A stretch of DNA of 64,000 nt. Origin: Chitinophaga sancti (GTDB lineage Bacteria > Bacteroidota > Bacteroidia > Chitinophagales > Chitinophagaceae). The position numbers and the translations under genes were made by a program. A model generated the notes under the pieces. That model saw only the letters and a program-made list of their open reading frames with translations, was not told the DNA's origin and made no database searches. The stretch lies in NCBI RefSeq assembly GCF_034424315.1, contig NZ_CP139972.1, forward strand, positions 6,138,001 to 6,202,000. Direction: 5' to 3'. Each line of letters starts with the position of its first letter. Positions within the stretch are counted from its first letter, which is position 1. Positions 38,244 to 47,294 of this stretch are shown one piece after another.

Positions 38244-39818
38244 TTGCTCTACATCAAAGAGGGTAAAATGGATAAAAAGACAATGAGTAATTGGATCATG
38301 TATCATGAAATTCATAGATTGGCAAGGGAGGGGCTAAGTAATTTAGCCATAGCAAAGTACGCAGTATGCGATAGACGCACCATAGCCCGGTATTTAGCAA
38401 TGAGTGAATCGGAGTACGAAGAGTTCCTGATAAAACAGGATATCCGCCCGAAAGTTCTGGACAAATACGAAGACTTTGTAAAAGGAAGACTGATAGCAGC
38501 TCCTGGAGCCAGTGCTGCGCAAATGTTAGACTGGCTTAAAGAACACTATAAGGATCTGCCACGGTTGAATCCCAAGACAGTTTACAACTATGTAATGGGT
38601 ATCCGGCAGAAGTACAACATTCCGTTAGAAACCATCGACAGGGAATACTTTGTAGTAGAGGAGTTACCCTATGGTCAACAGGCACAAGCCGACTTTGGAG
38701 AGTATTATCTTCGGAACAGTGAGGCAAAAAAGAAGAAAGTGCATTTCTTCACCATGATGTTATCCCGCTCCCGGATGAAATATGTCTACTTCTCATCCAT
38801 TCCTTTTACAACAGACACCACTATCAATGCCCATGAAGCTGCATTCCAGTATTTTAATGGGATTACAGCTGAATTGGTTTATGACCAGGATAAGCTACTG
38901 TTGTCCAGTGAGCAAATAGGTGATTTGTTGCTCACTTCAAAATTTAAAGCTTATGTACGTGAACAGGCTCTGGGCCTTCATTTTTGCCGAAAAAGTGATC
39001 CGGAAAGTAAGGGCAAAATAGAAAATGTCGTGAAATATGTAAAAGGAAATTTCTTATATGGCAGGGTCTATTATGACATAGAAACCCTTCAGCAGCAGGT
39101 CTTAGGGTGGTTGACGCGAACCGGAAATGGGGTAGCACATTCCACTACAAGAAAAGTGCCTTTTGCCGAATGGGACATCGAACAGGGTTATTTAAAGCCA
39201 TGGATGCCGGTAAAACACAAGCCAGCTTATATTTTGCGGTACTTAAGGAAAGATAATACATTTTCTCTTGAGGGTAATTTTTATTCAGTGCCCCAGGGAA
39301 CCTACAAGAAGGACGTTGAGGTCAAAATCTACCGCAAAGAAAATGAATTGCATGTCTATAGCCAGCAGGACGAGTTTTTGTGCAAACATGGTATCGCAAA
39401 TAGCAAGGGGAACAAAATCATCAATAGCGATCATAAAAGAGATAAATCTCAAAAGCTGAATGTTTTGATGGAAGAGGTTGCGGCAATGTTTACCGATAGG
39501 TCTCTGGCCATCAAATTTTTTGAAATGATCCGGGAACAAAAAGCCAGATATCTGAGAGATCAGTTATTAGCTATCAGGGAGGCCATTCTGGAGCATGATC
39601 AAAAAACCTATGATAAAGTATTGGAGAAATGTGTTCGGGAAAAATATGCCAGTGCAATTGTCTTCAGGGATCTTTTAAAGATGCATGAGCAGGAGAATAA
39701 GGAAGAATACGCCCAGACAGGGAAAATTATTCTTTTGGATCGTAATAGCACCAGAAAGGCCGCTATCCAGCCAGACAAAAGGGATCTGGGTGATTATGAA
39801 AAGATTTTTAACAGTTAA
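38244..39818 (+). CDS. istA: IS21-type transposase IstA
   Basis: The 524-residue protein has an N-terminal helix-turn-helix (HEIHRLAREGLSNLAIAKYAVCDRRTIARYL) and a DDE integrase core: first D in QQAQADFGEYYL, second in ELVYDQDKLLLSS and the E in DPESKGKIENVVKYVK. It catalyses strand transfer together with IstB. The frame is full length. istB follows after 67 bp containing a perfect palindrome. Confidence 0.94.
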   Translation: MLYIKEGKMDKKTMSNWIMYHEIHRLAREGLSNLAIAKYAVCDRRTIARYLAMSESEYEEFLIKQDIRPKVLDKYEDFVKGRLIAAPGASAAQMLDWLKEHYKDLPRLNPKTVYNYVMGIRQKYNIPLETIDREYFVVEELPYGQQAQADFGEYYLRNSEAKKKKVHFFTMMLSRSRMKYVYFSSIPFTTDTTINAHEAAFQYFNGITAELVYDQDKLLLSSEQIGDLLLTSKFKAYVREQALGLHFCRKSDPESKGKIENVVKYVKGNFLYGRVYYDIETLQQQVLGWLTRTGNGVAHSTTRKVPFAEWDIEQGYLKPWMPVKHKPAYILRYLRKDNTFSLEGNFYSVPQGTYKKDVEVKIYRKENELHVYSQQDEFLCKHGIANSKGNKIINSDHKRDKSQKLNVLMEEVAAMFTDRSLAIKFFEMIREQKARYLRDQLLAIREAILEHDQKTYDKVLEKCVREKYASAIVFRDLLKMHEQENKEEYAQTGKIILLDRNSTRKAAIQPDKRDLGDYEKIFNS

Positions 39819-39824
39819 ACCGGT

Positions 39825-39860
39825 GAGGGTAGAGTGAGCATGCATGCTCACTCTACCCTC
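39825..39860 (+). terminator. Perfect 36-bp palindrome between istA and istB, terminator-like
   Basis: GAGGGTAGAGTGAGCATG is followed at once by its exact complement and then by ATTTTTATTT. It can fold into a near-continuous hairpin just after the istA stop codon. It may lower istB expression relative to istA; a role as a partial terminator or a processing site is inference. Confidence 0.6.
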
Positions 39861-39885
39861 ATTTTTATTTAATAATCAAAAGCAT

Positions 39886-40641
39886 ATGAAATCAAAAGAA
39901 AAGATTAACGGGCATTGTAGACAACTTAGGCTGGGCGCAATAGGGTCTCAGGTTGAGTCAATAGCTGATAATGCTTCTGCAGAAGGAATTAGTTATCTGG
40001 AATTTGCTGAAAAGCTATTGGACATTGAGATCCAACACAGAAACCTAAAAGATATGGAACGTAAAACAAAAGAGGCCCGTCTGCCTATCACCCATAATCT
40101 TCAGGAATATGATTGCTCACTGGTAGAAGGAATGCCTGCTTCCCGCCTGGAACAGTTGAAAGAATTGACCTGGCTGGATCAGAAATTTAATCTAATTGTC
40201 CTCGGCCCAAACGGCATCGGCAAATCATTCCTTTCTGCAGGGCTTTGCCATCATGCCCTCAAAAATGGCTATAGGGCCTATTTTAGAGCCATGGATGAAA
40301 TTATGACCATGCTCAGAACAAGAGACATCTCTAAACCCGCCATGGCCGACTATAAACGCCTGCAAAAGGCCCATCTGGTTGTTATCGACGATATCATGAT
40401 GATCGATATTGCCAGGAATGAAGCGAATGCATTCTTCCATTTTATCAATATGCTCCATGAGAAAACGTCCTTCATCATCACTACTAATAAATCGCCCAAA
40501 GAGTGGGCTGAAACGATTGGAGACGAAGTGATTACGACAGCTATCCTTGATAGGATTTTATATAGATGTGAAATATTGAAGTTAAATGGGGAGAGCTTTA
40601 GGTTGAAAAACAGAAAGACAATCTTCACATCAATCGATTAA
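39886..40641 (+). CDS. istB: IS21-type helper ATPase IstB
   Basis: The start at 39886 (MKSKEKINGH) gives 251 residues; the upstream in-frame part overlaps the palindrome and has no family match. Walker A is GPNGIGKS and Walker B is LVVIDDIMM. IstB is a DnaC-like AAA+ ATPase that helps IstA select and remodel the target DNA. It is the second gene of the element. Confidence 0.94.
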   Translation: MKSKEKINGHCRQLRLGAIGSQVESIADNASAEGISYLEFAEKLLDIEIQHRNLKDMERKTKEARLPITHNLQEYDCSLVEGMPASRLEQLKELTWLDQKFNLIVLGPNGIGKSFLSAGLCHHALKNGYRAYFRAMDEIMTMLRTRDISKPAMADYKRLQKAHLVVIDDIMMIDIARNEANAFFHFINMLHEKTSFIITTNKSPKEWAETIGDEVITTAILDRILYRCEILKLNGESFRLKNRKTIFTSID

Positions 40642-40739
40642 ATCAGTTAGTTTTGCCTTCCAAAATGTACCCCTATCTGGCAATATTTATTGTACATCCT
40701 TAATTGCCAAAAACTGTACACTGTCCAATACCGACTACA

Positions 40740-41073
40740 ACTTACTGTCGCAATCAATCGATTCATAATGAAAATCAGTATTAGAAATACTTTGTCCTCC
40801 GTAAGGTATATCTGTAAAACCAGGATACTGCTCAGAACTGAAACATTCTACTCCAAAATTAATATCATTAAATGCTCTAATTTGTAATCGGAGGGATTCT
40901 TTTTTTTGAATCGAATCAACATTCATATTTGATATTGTTGTATCAATGGTAACAGGTTTAGTTGTAGAATCAGTTTCGTTATTTGTTAATAAATTTTGAT
41001 GATTAGTTTCACAGGAAAATAAGCTGATTATTCCAAAAATTAAGATGTGTATATTTTTACAAATGGCTTTCAT
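40740..41073 (-). pseudogene. 5' part of a lipoprotein gene split by the IS21-type element
   Basis: The 111 native codons start MKAICKNIHILIFGIISLFS, with a lipobox LFSC at residues 18-21, so the intact protein was a lipoprotein. In the present sequence the frame enters the insertion and stops after one more codon. The remainder is at 37560-38058. A serine/threonine/asparagine-rich linker follows the lipobox. The truncated product could still be exported but lacks about 60 percent of the protein. Confidence 0.85.
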
Positions 41074-41466
41074 ATAGTTTGGTTAAAGCAATTTTTCTTT
41101 AGCATCCTTTTTTATAATAATCATCGCAAATGTAAAATCTATTAGTACATATGCTCAAAATTAAAAACTTTCATAACAAAATCGCCTTTTTGATGGTACT
41201 GTGTCTATTATGGTGATACAGGGCCAGTCAAAACGGAGGATATCCTCCGTTTTGACTGGCCCAGCGGCTTCCGTATAGGACAGGTAATGTTGCATTAGGA
41301 TTAAACGAACAACTTTTAAAGCTTAAGGCGCGAAGGCGAAACAACAGATATTTAAAAATAATATATTTTCAATAAATTATATGCGCTTAAATTTATCTAT
41401 CAATTGCTTTACAGTATTCATACGGGTGAATAAAATACTTAATTGGTTCGACAATCTGTCGGCGGA
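41074..41466. other. Gene-free right end of the island
   Basis: No supported rightward gene. It holds a perfect 42-bp palindrome at 41221-41262. Leftward from 41473 to about 41378 lies the open stretch of codons that would complete the recombinase gene after circularisation. The rest is AT-rich. Confidence 0.55.
41221..41262. repeat. Perfect 42-bp palindrome
   Basis: GGGCCAGTCAAAACGGAGGA plus T is followed directly by its exact complement, with no spacer. There is no T-run beside it, so it is not a standard terminator. It lies 205 bp inside the proposed right end of the island and upstream of the lipoprotein gene. Confidence 0.8.
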
Positions 41467-41473
41467 CTCCACT
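41467..41473. other. Proposed attR core
   Basis: CTCCACT matches the 7 bp at the end of tRNA-Ala. GGTTCGAC, also in the tRNA, occurs 22 bp upstream, but with different spacing. In a joined circle the core would be flanked by GTCGGCGGA on one side and CCACCGGAC on the other, an imperfect inverted repeat as expected for an attP. Confidence 0.5.
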
Positions 41474-41480
41474 TGATAGA

Positions 41481-41518
41481 AAAGGCTTTGAAGAGTTTCC
41501 TCTCAAAGCCTTTTTCTT
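41481..41518 (+). terminator. Terminator, probably the original one of tRNA-Ala
   Basis: AAAGGCTTTG-A-AGAG pairs with CTCT-CAAAGCC around a TTTC loop and is followed by TTTTTCTTTT. No gene reads into it from the left now. It would lie 8 bp behind tRNA-Ala if the island were removed. Confidence 0.7.
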
Positions 41519-41583
41519 TTACTACAACATATCGCTCCCACGTCTACCCATAACTTACCAAATATAAATAGCAAAAGTTCTTT

Positions 41584-41952
41584 TCAAGATGATTTGCCAA
41601 TGACCTGTTGCCGGTGTTTTTCCCCCCAGTTTTTAAGCTCGATCACCAGCCTTTCTACTGATTCTCCATGAGGAGTGGCGGAGTATTCTACAGTTGGCGG
41701 AAAGCTATTGTGAGCAGTCCTTGTAATCAACTGATTTAATTCCAGTTCTTTCAGTTCTCTGGCCAGTACTTTATCCGAGATTCCGGATACAGCTTTGGAT
41801 ATTTCTGTAAACCGTTTAGCGCCAAAAAACAGCGAAATCAATATAGGCAACCGCCACCGGCCTTTTAGCACGTCGAGGGAATCAAAAACAGGCAGCATGA
41901 TCGTGGCCTGACTAGCTTCAAAAGTGCACCCGCTTTTATGTTGTGTTTCCAT
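41584..41952 (-). CDS. HxlR-family transcriptional regulator
   Basis: The 122-residue protein is a winged helix-turn-helix of the HxlR type: LDVLKGRWRLPILISLFFGAKRFTEISKAVSGISDKVLARELKEL compresses the whole domain, followed by the wing (VEYSATPHGESVERLV). Cys9 near the N-terminus is in the position where redox-sensing HxlR proteins such as YodB carry theirs. It is divergent from a nitroreductase gene, with an inverted repeat between them, so it probably represses that gene and itself. Confidence 0.9.
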   Translation of the reverse strand: METQHKSGCTFEASQATIMLPVFDSLDVLKGRWRLPILISLFFGAKRFTEISKAVSGISDKVLARELKELELNQLITRTAHNSFPPTVEYSATPHGESVERLVIELKNWGEKHRQQVIGKSS

Positions 41953-41977
41953 TTTGCAATACTAACCTAAAGGAAAG

Positions 41978-41997
41978 AACTTACCGCCAGGTAAGTT
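41978..41997. promoter_or_regulatory. Probable HxlR operator
   Basis: AACTTACC and GGTAAGTT form a perfect 8-bp inverted repeat with a 4-bp GCCA spacer. It lies in the 105-bp gap between the divergent hxlR-type and nitroreductase genes, a natural site for the dimeric regulator. Confidence 0.65.
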
Positions 41998-42057
41998 ACA
42001 GTTATAAGAAAGCTAATATACATAGGTTTGTCCGATCATTGATTAAACCGTTATTTT

Positions 42058-42780
42058 ATGAATTTAGAAACACAAAACTGGAACACTTTCAAAGTAATAA
42101 ACAGGAGCCGGAGAGCAATTAAAGATTTTGAAGATGTCCAAATTCCCGATCAGGACGTGCAGGATATATTGGAAGAAGCTTTACTGGCTCCTTCAAGTGC
42201 AAATTCCCAGCCCTATGAAATACTCTGGATCAAAACCTCCGAAATAAAAGCAAAGGTTGCCAAAGCATGCAACGGTCAGCGCGCTGCGGTACAAGCAAGC
42301 AGTCTGTTTGTATTCGTATCTGGAACGCGTATCATAAAAGAAACGTTGAAAAGTTATACTGCTCACACGGAGCATTCCACTGTGCTGTCAGAGAAATCAA
42401 AGGCTTACCATCATAGCATTGTTAAAAAAATGAGCGTCTTTCTAAAATTTGCTCCACTTGTGATCTGGACACCGATACTTGGTTTTTTTTCCTGGTTTTT
42501 ACCGGCGATTTCCATACTGCCTCTCGGTGCTATGGGGATCAGGCACTGGACAGCAAAAAATTCAATTTTTGCAGCACAAAATCTTTTACTGGCAGCTGTG
42601 GCCAAAGGCTATGACGCTTGCCCAATGGAAGGTTTTAACGCCCAAAAAATCGCATCCCTTTTAAATTTACCGTATGGCTCTGTTATTCCGGTTGTTATCG
42701 CTTTTGGTAAAAAAAGCGATGATGCGCATGTTGAACCACAATGGCGCAGATCTTTTGGCGATGTTGTTAAAGTTTACTGA
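42058..42780 (+). CDS. Nitroreductase-family flavoprotein
   Basis: The 240-residue protein shows the nitroreductase pattern: the FMN-binding RSRRAIKDFEDVQIP and APSSANSQPYEILWI near the N-terminus, and AAVAKGYDACPMEGF with VVIAFGKK near the C-terminus. Such enzymes reduce nitro groups or quinones with NAD(P)H. A hydrophobic stretch in the middle (IWTPILGFFSWFLPAISILPLG) is unusual and could be a membrane anchor or an expanded lid. It is divergent from an HxlR regulator that probably controls it. A strong terminator lies about 170 bp downstream. Confidence 0.87.
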   Translation: MNLETQNWNTFKVINRSRRAIKDFEDVQIPDQDVQDILEEALLAPSSANSQPYEILWIKTSEIKAKVAKACNGQRAAVQASSLFVFVSGTRIIKETLKSYTAHTEHSTVLSEKSKAYHHSIVKKMSVFLKFAPLVIWTPILGFFSWFLPAISILPLGAMGIRHWTAKNSIFAAQNLLLAAVAKGYDACPMEGFNAQKIASLLNLPYGSVIPVVIAFGKKSDDAHVEPQWRRSFGDVVKVY

Positions 42781-42951
42781 TCAAATAATATAGCAACTAC
42801 ACAGCAACGATGGGGCATGAAATACAATAATTTGAAAATTGGTAGCAAAGTCATCAAAATATTTTACTATCGCGGGTTATAGTTTTAAAGAATGGCAAAT
42901 TTGTTCAAAATCCCATAAATACTTTGACATCTCCCCGCCCTTTTCCACCCA

Positions 42952-42983
42952 AAAAGCCCTACAGTGACTACTGTAGGGCTTTT
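42952..42983. terminator. Rho-independent terminator
   Basis: AAAAGCCCTACAG and its complement form a 13-bp stem around TGACTA, with A and T runs on the sides. It lies between the convergent nitroreductase and acnB genes. Confidence 0.85.
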
Positions 42984-42993
42984 ACTTTTAAAC

Positions 42994-43029
42994 AAAAAAA
43001 GGTGGCTTGTTTACAAGCCACCTTTTTTT
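42994..43029 (-). terminator. Rho-independent terminator of acnB
   Basis: GGTGGCTTGT and ACAAGCCACC form a 10-bp stem with a 2-nt loop, extended by A/T pairs on the outside. The A-run gives a U-tract on the leftward acnB transcript, 19 bp past the stop codon. Confidence 0.85.
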
Positions 43030-43047
43030 ATATATCCTCTTAAAATC

Positions 43048-45843
43048 TTAGTAAGCCAAACTATCCTTACCCACTGCCGCCAAATTCTTCAACGGAGGCG
43101 CAAACTTAGTCAGGTCAATACCTTCCACAGCTGCCTTGTACTCATCCACATTAGGAATCCTTCCCAATATAGCTGAAAGTACCACCACCGGTGTAGATGC
43201 CAGCAGAGACTCACCTTTCTTACGGTCAGAATCTTCCACCACTCTACCCTGGAACAGGCGCGTAGATGTCGCCATTACGGTATCACCCTTTGCCGCTTTC
43301 TCCTGGTTACCCATACACAGGTTACAACCCGGACGCTCCAGGTACATCATATTTTCATACGTTGTACGTGCAACACCTTTTGGCGCAGCATCATCAAATT
43401 CGAAACCAGAATACTTCTGCAGGATCTCCCAGTCACCTTCTGCTTTCAGTTCATCAATGATGTTGTAAGTTGGAGCAGCTACCACCAGTGGTGCATGGAA
43501 CTCCACCTTGCCCTGTTGTTTTTCCAGGTTCTTCAGCATCTGGGAAACGATTTTCAGATCGCCCTTGTGCACCATACAGGAACCTACGAAACCAAGATCC
43601 ACTTTCTTCGCATCACCATAGTAAGACAGGCCGCGGATGGTATCGTGGGTATATCTCTTAGATACGTCGTCGTTATTTACATCCGGATCCGCAATCATTG
43701 GTTCCACGATCACATCCAGGTCAACTACCACTTCAGCGTAGTATTTAGCATTTGCATCAGGTGCCAGCGCTGGTTTTTCACCGGATTTAATCTCAGCGAT
43801 TCTCTTATCAGCTTTATTGATCAGACCCTGCAGCACCTGCTTGCTGTTATCCATGCCCTTTTCGATCATGATCTGGATCCTGCCTTTCGCAATTTCCAGT
43901 GATTTGATCAGGGTATCATCTTCAGAAATACAGATAGATGCTTTTGCTTTCATCTCCGCAGTCCAGTCAGTGAAAGTGAAGGCCTGGTCAGCAGGCAGTG
44001 TACCGATATGTACTTCAATCACTCTACCCTGGAATACGTTCTCACCAGCAAATTTCTGCAGCATCTGTGCCTGTGTAGCATGTACTACATCGCGGAAGTC
44101 CATGTGATCCTTCATGGCACCTTTGAAGGTTACTTTCACGGATTCAGGAATTGGCATGGAAGCCTCACCGGTAGCCAGTGCCAGCGCAACGGTACCTGAG
44201 TCAGCACCAAATGCCACACCTTTGGACATTCTTGTGTGAGAGTCACCACCAATGATGATCGCCCACTCATCTATTGTAATATCGTTGAGTACTTTGTGAA
44301 TTACATCCGTCATGGAATGATATTCGCCTTTCGGGTCACGCGCAGTGATCAGTCCAAACTCATTCATGAACTTCATGAGCTTTGGAATGTTTGCCTGTGC
44401 TTTCTTATCCCATACTGAAGCCGTGTGACAACCAGACTGGTAAGCACCGTCTACAATTGGAGAAATCGTGGTAGCTGCCATAGATTCCAGCTCCTGGGCT
44501 GTCATCAGACCAGTCGTATCCTGGGAACCTACGATATTTACTTCTACGCGAACATCTGAACCAGCATGTAATATTTTGCCAGGAGCAATGCCTACTGCAT
44601 TCTTGTTAAAGATCTTTTCTACTGCAGTCAGACCCTGACCTTCAACAGAAATTTCTTTTGGCAGCGCAAATACCGGTGTTTGCTCAATACCGAGGATCTT
44701 AGCTGCTATAGTCTGGATCTTTTTACCAAATACGATCGCATATGAACCACCGGCCCTGATAAATTCCATTTTCTGAGGCGTCAGTGCCTTGGAAATGTCA
44801 ATCAGTTCTTTATCGCCGTTATACAGTTTCTTAGTCTTCGTGTTGATGGTCAGCACTGTGCCGGTTGCCACGGAGTAAACTTCTTCCAGGATATGCTCGC
44901 CCTGTTCATTGCGAACAAGCTTACCATTTTCGTCCAGTTTCTTCACCCAGTTTTTCAGGTCAATACCAATACCACCGGTTACGTCAACAGTCGTGAGGAA
45001 GATAGGAGAGATACCGTTGGTACCACCTACAATCGGAGCAATATTCACAAATGGAACATATGGACTTGCCTGTTTACCTGTCCAGAGAGCCACGTTGTTT
45101 ACACCTGACATCCTGGATGAACCTACGCCCATTGTACCTTTATCAGCAATCAGCATTACACTCTTGTCAGGATGTTGTGCCTGCAGTGCCCTGATTTCAG
45201 CCTGTGCCTGTGGAGTGATCATGCATAAACCATGCAGTTCACGGTCGGACCTGGAGTGTGCCTGGTTACCCGGAGAGAGTAAGTCAGTAGAAATATCACC
45301 TTCACCAGCAATGAAAGTTACGATCCTGATCTCTTCAGGTACGCTGGCCAGCTTCGTGAAAAACTCAGCCTTTGCGTAACTTTCAAGTATTTCTTTAGCA
45401 ATTGGATTTTCGTTTTTGAATGCTTCTTTCAGACGATCAGTGTCAGCATCATAAAGGAATACCTGTGTTTTCAGTACATCTGCAGCAGCTTTGGCGATAG
45501 CAGCATCTTCACCCAGCGCGAGGTCCAGCAATACCTGGATAGAAGGACCACCCTTCATATGAGATAACAGCTCGAATGCAAAAGCAGGCGTGATCTCTTC
45601 AACTTTGGAGGTGCCCAGAATAATTTCCTTTAAAAACTGAGCTTTCACACCAGCAGCACTGGTAGTTCCTGGCAACACGTTATAAATGAAGAAATTAAGA
45701 GAATCTTTCCTGTTTACATTTCCGAGATCTTTAATTTGTGCGATGATTTCACTCAGTAATTCGGATCCGTCAATCGGCTTCGGATGTAGGCCCAGACCTT
45801 TTCTTTCTTCTATCTCTTTAAGATATTCATTATAACGACTCAT
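43048..45843 (-). CDS. acnB: Aconitate hydratase B
   Basis: The start at 45843 (MSRYNEYLKEIEE) gives 931 residues, close to the usual AcnB length. The AcnB-specific HEAT-like N-terminal domain is visible (residues 1-160), then the swivel domain and the catalytic core with iron-sulfur cysteines in GSCMVHKGDL and ERPGCNLCMGN, plus GGDSHTRMSKGVAFGADSG. It isomerises citrate to isocitrate in the TCA cycle. It is transcribed alone leftward and ends in a strong terminator. Confidence 0.96.
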   Translation of the reverse strand: MSRYNEYLKEIEERKGLGLHPKPIDGSELLSEIIAQIKDLGNVNRKDSLNFFIYNVLPGTTSAAGVKAQFLKEIILGTSKVEEITPAFAFELLSHMKGGPSIQVLLDLALGEDAAIAKAAADVLKTQVFLYDADTDRLKEAFKNENPIAKEILESYAKAEFFTKLASVPEEIRIVTFIAGEGDISTDLLSPGNQAHSRSDRELHGLCMITPQAQAEIRALQAQHPDKSVMLIADKGTMGVGSSRMSGVNNVALWTGKQASPYVPFVNIAPIVGGTNGISPIFLTTVDVTGGIGIDLKNWVKKLDENGKLVRNEQGEHILEEVYSVATGTVLTINTKTKKLYNGDKELIDISKALTPQKMEFIRAGGSYAIVFGKKIQTIAAKILGIEQTPVFALPKEISVEGQGLTAVEKIFNKNAVGIAPGKILHAGSDVRVEVNIVGSQDTTGLMTAQELESMAATTISPIVDGAYQSGCHTASVWDKKAQANIPKLMKFMNEFGLITARDPKGEYHSMTDVIHKVLNDITIDEWAIIIGGDSHTRMSKGVAFGADSGTVALALATGEASMPIPESVKVTFKGAMKDHMDFRDVVHATQAQMLQKFAGENVFQGRVIEVHIGTLPADQAFTFTDWTAEMKAKASICISEDDTLIKSLEIAKGRIQIMIEKGMDNSKQVLQGLINKADKRIAEIKSGEKPALAPDANAKYYAEVVVDLDVIVEPMIADPDVNNDDVSKRYTHDTIRGLSYYGDAKKVDLGFVGSCMVHKGDLKIVSQMLKNLEKQQGKVEFHAPLVVAAPTYNIIDELKAEGDWEILQKYSGFEFDDAAPKGVARTTYENMMYLERPGCNLCMGNQEKAAKGDTVMATSTRLFQGRVVEDSDRKKGESLLASTPVVVLSAILGRIPNVDEYKAAVEGIDLTKFAPPLKNLAAVGKDSLAY

Positions 45844-46005
45844 AGCAATTTTCTTTTTAAATGCGAGGCACAAAGGTAACTAATGTCAATAATATTACAC
45901 AGTGCCGGAGAGAAGATAACACGTTAGTGCAGGGCAAAAGAAATCGCTTTATCGATTTTTAGTTTCGATAACCAATTGATTTAAGATAGCTTATCTATTA
46001 AAAAC

Positions 46006-47286
46006 TTAAACTGTTTGTCTCCGCCGGGAATGCTTCAAATAAATCACGCAAATCACCCCCAGGGCGATCATTACCCCCAGGCCGGCAGCCGTAAATGCCT
46101 CCAGGTAGGGTCGGATCGCCTCCATCACGTCAAAAAAGCTATTTTCAGGATGATCTACTGAAAGAACACCCTTCACCAGCCCCGCTACGATCAATGACAC
46201 CCAGAACACTGCCAGGCTTAACGTGTTGATTCTTATTGCTATCTGTAAATATTTCCGAACGCGTGCTGAAAGGCTGTCCACATCCAGGATATACCCGAAA
46301 GCCGCCAGCAGCAGCATCGTATTAATTCCAATAGTAGTGCCCATCGCATGCGCCACGGTAATGTGCGTGCCATGGGTATAACGATTGATGGCAGGAATGC
46401 TCATCAGCAATGCCAGTAGCAAATTAGCCGCTACCCAGAGCTCTGCAGCACTGATAAAGCGATACACCACCAGGTGCCTGAATTTTCGCCCCTCTGAGAG
46501 GTTACTTTTGAAATCCCGGATGATGAGGATAATGATCACCCATTCCGTCATACTCACCCCGTAAGCCACACCACGCATCCAGTTACTATTCGGCACATTA
46601 TACACATGATGGCCCCAGTTGAACATCAGGTTAAATAAACCCAGGTAAAAGAGGAACCAGGTTTTTTTCTTTTGCGCCAGTCCTGCATTGCCGCTAATCG
46701 CAACCAACAGGTATACAGATAAGCCATTGATCATCTGGTTCCAGGCGCCAACCATAGAACCATTTGCTTTCCATTGTATGGTTACTTCTCTTAAAAAAGA
46801 AGACCGGAACCATGGAATATGCCAGAGATTTTGTTCAATGAATGTGATGAGAAAGAAGAGGATGCCCGTTGTCCACATCCAGTAATAAATGGGAGTATCC
46901 TTAGGCAAACGTCGGATAAACACCGCCATAAAGCATAACCATGCTGCCAGCAGTGGCAGATTCAGATAAGCAGGAAACTCCCAGTATTCCCGGCCACCAT
47001 AATTTTGAAAACCATAGTTCACAAAAATCACGACAATCGTCACCATCCACAGTATCATAAAAGGCTTGCTCTGCCTTCCACTGAAATAACTCACACAGCA
47101 GGCAGCGCCTGTGATAATCCAGAACAAAGCAGCAGATGCGTGTACAGGGCGTAATTCGTGAAAAGGCAGTACGGTATTAAAACTTGCAGGAAATAAAAAT
47201 GCGAACGATGCAAGCACACCTGCAATAACGGTCAACAGCAGCAGCGCCAGCGAAAACCGGATAAATAATCTTTGTAAGTCCATCAT
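46006..47286 (-). CDS. norB: Nitric oxide reductase large subunit (NorB-like haem-copper oxidase family)
   Basis: The 426-residue membrane protein has about twelve hydrophobic segments. Haem- and metal-ligand histidines are in FHELRPVHASAALFW, in the pair NWGHHVYNVP and in THITVAHAMGTTIG, as in the NorB/CcoN branch. NorB reduces two NO to N2O at a haem b3/FeB centre, fed by electrons from NorC. It is somewhat shorter than characterised NorB. A cytochrome c of NorC type is 8 bp upstream on the same strand, which favours NorB over a cbb3 oxidase. The start is at 47286 or 47283. Confidence 0.85.
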   Translation of the reverse strand: MMDLQRLFIRFSLALLLLTVIAGVLASFAFLFPASFNTVLPFHELRPVHASAALFWIITGAACCVSYFSGRQSKPFMILWMVTIVVIFVNYGFQNYGGREYWEFPAYLNLPLLAAWLCFMAVFIRRLPKDTPIYYWMWTTGILFFLITFIEQNLWHIPWFRSSFLREVTIQWKANGSMVGAWNQMINGLSVYLLVAISGNAGLAQKKKTWFLFYLGLFNLMFNWGHHVYNVPNSNWMRGVAYGVSMTEWVIIILIIRDFKSNLSEGRKFRHLVVYRFISAAELWVAANLLLALLMSIPAINRYTHGTHITVAHAMGTTIGINTMLLLAAFGYILDVDSLSARVRKYLQIAIRINTLSLAVFWVSLIVAGLVKGVLSVDHPENSFFDVMEAIRPYLEAFTAAGLGVMIALGVICVIYLKHSRRRQTV

Positions 47287-47294
47287 TAAGATTC

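Larger units (their letters stand above)
38059..40739 (+). mobile_element. IS21-type insertion sequence with a 5-bp target duplication
   Basis: The ends are TGTGATCGGTA at the left and the complement of TGTAGTCGGTA at the right (9 of 11 matching). ACTTA flanks both sides (38054-38058 and 40740-40744). The 2,681-bp element holds istA and istB, both intact, and several internal copies of the end sequence. It has interrupted a lipoprotein gene. Confidence 0.93.

Noticed and set aside
41445..41473. Partial tRNA gene at the right end of the island
   Set aside because: GGTTCGAC and CTCCACT are both present in tRNA-Ala, but their spacing differs by 5 nt and no T-stem can form, so only the 7-bp end is treated as a match.
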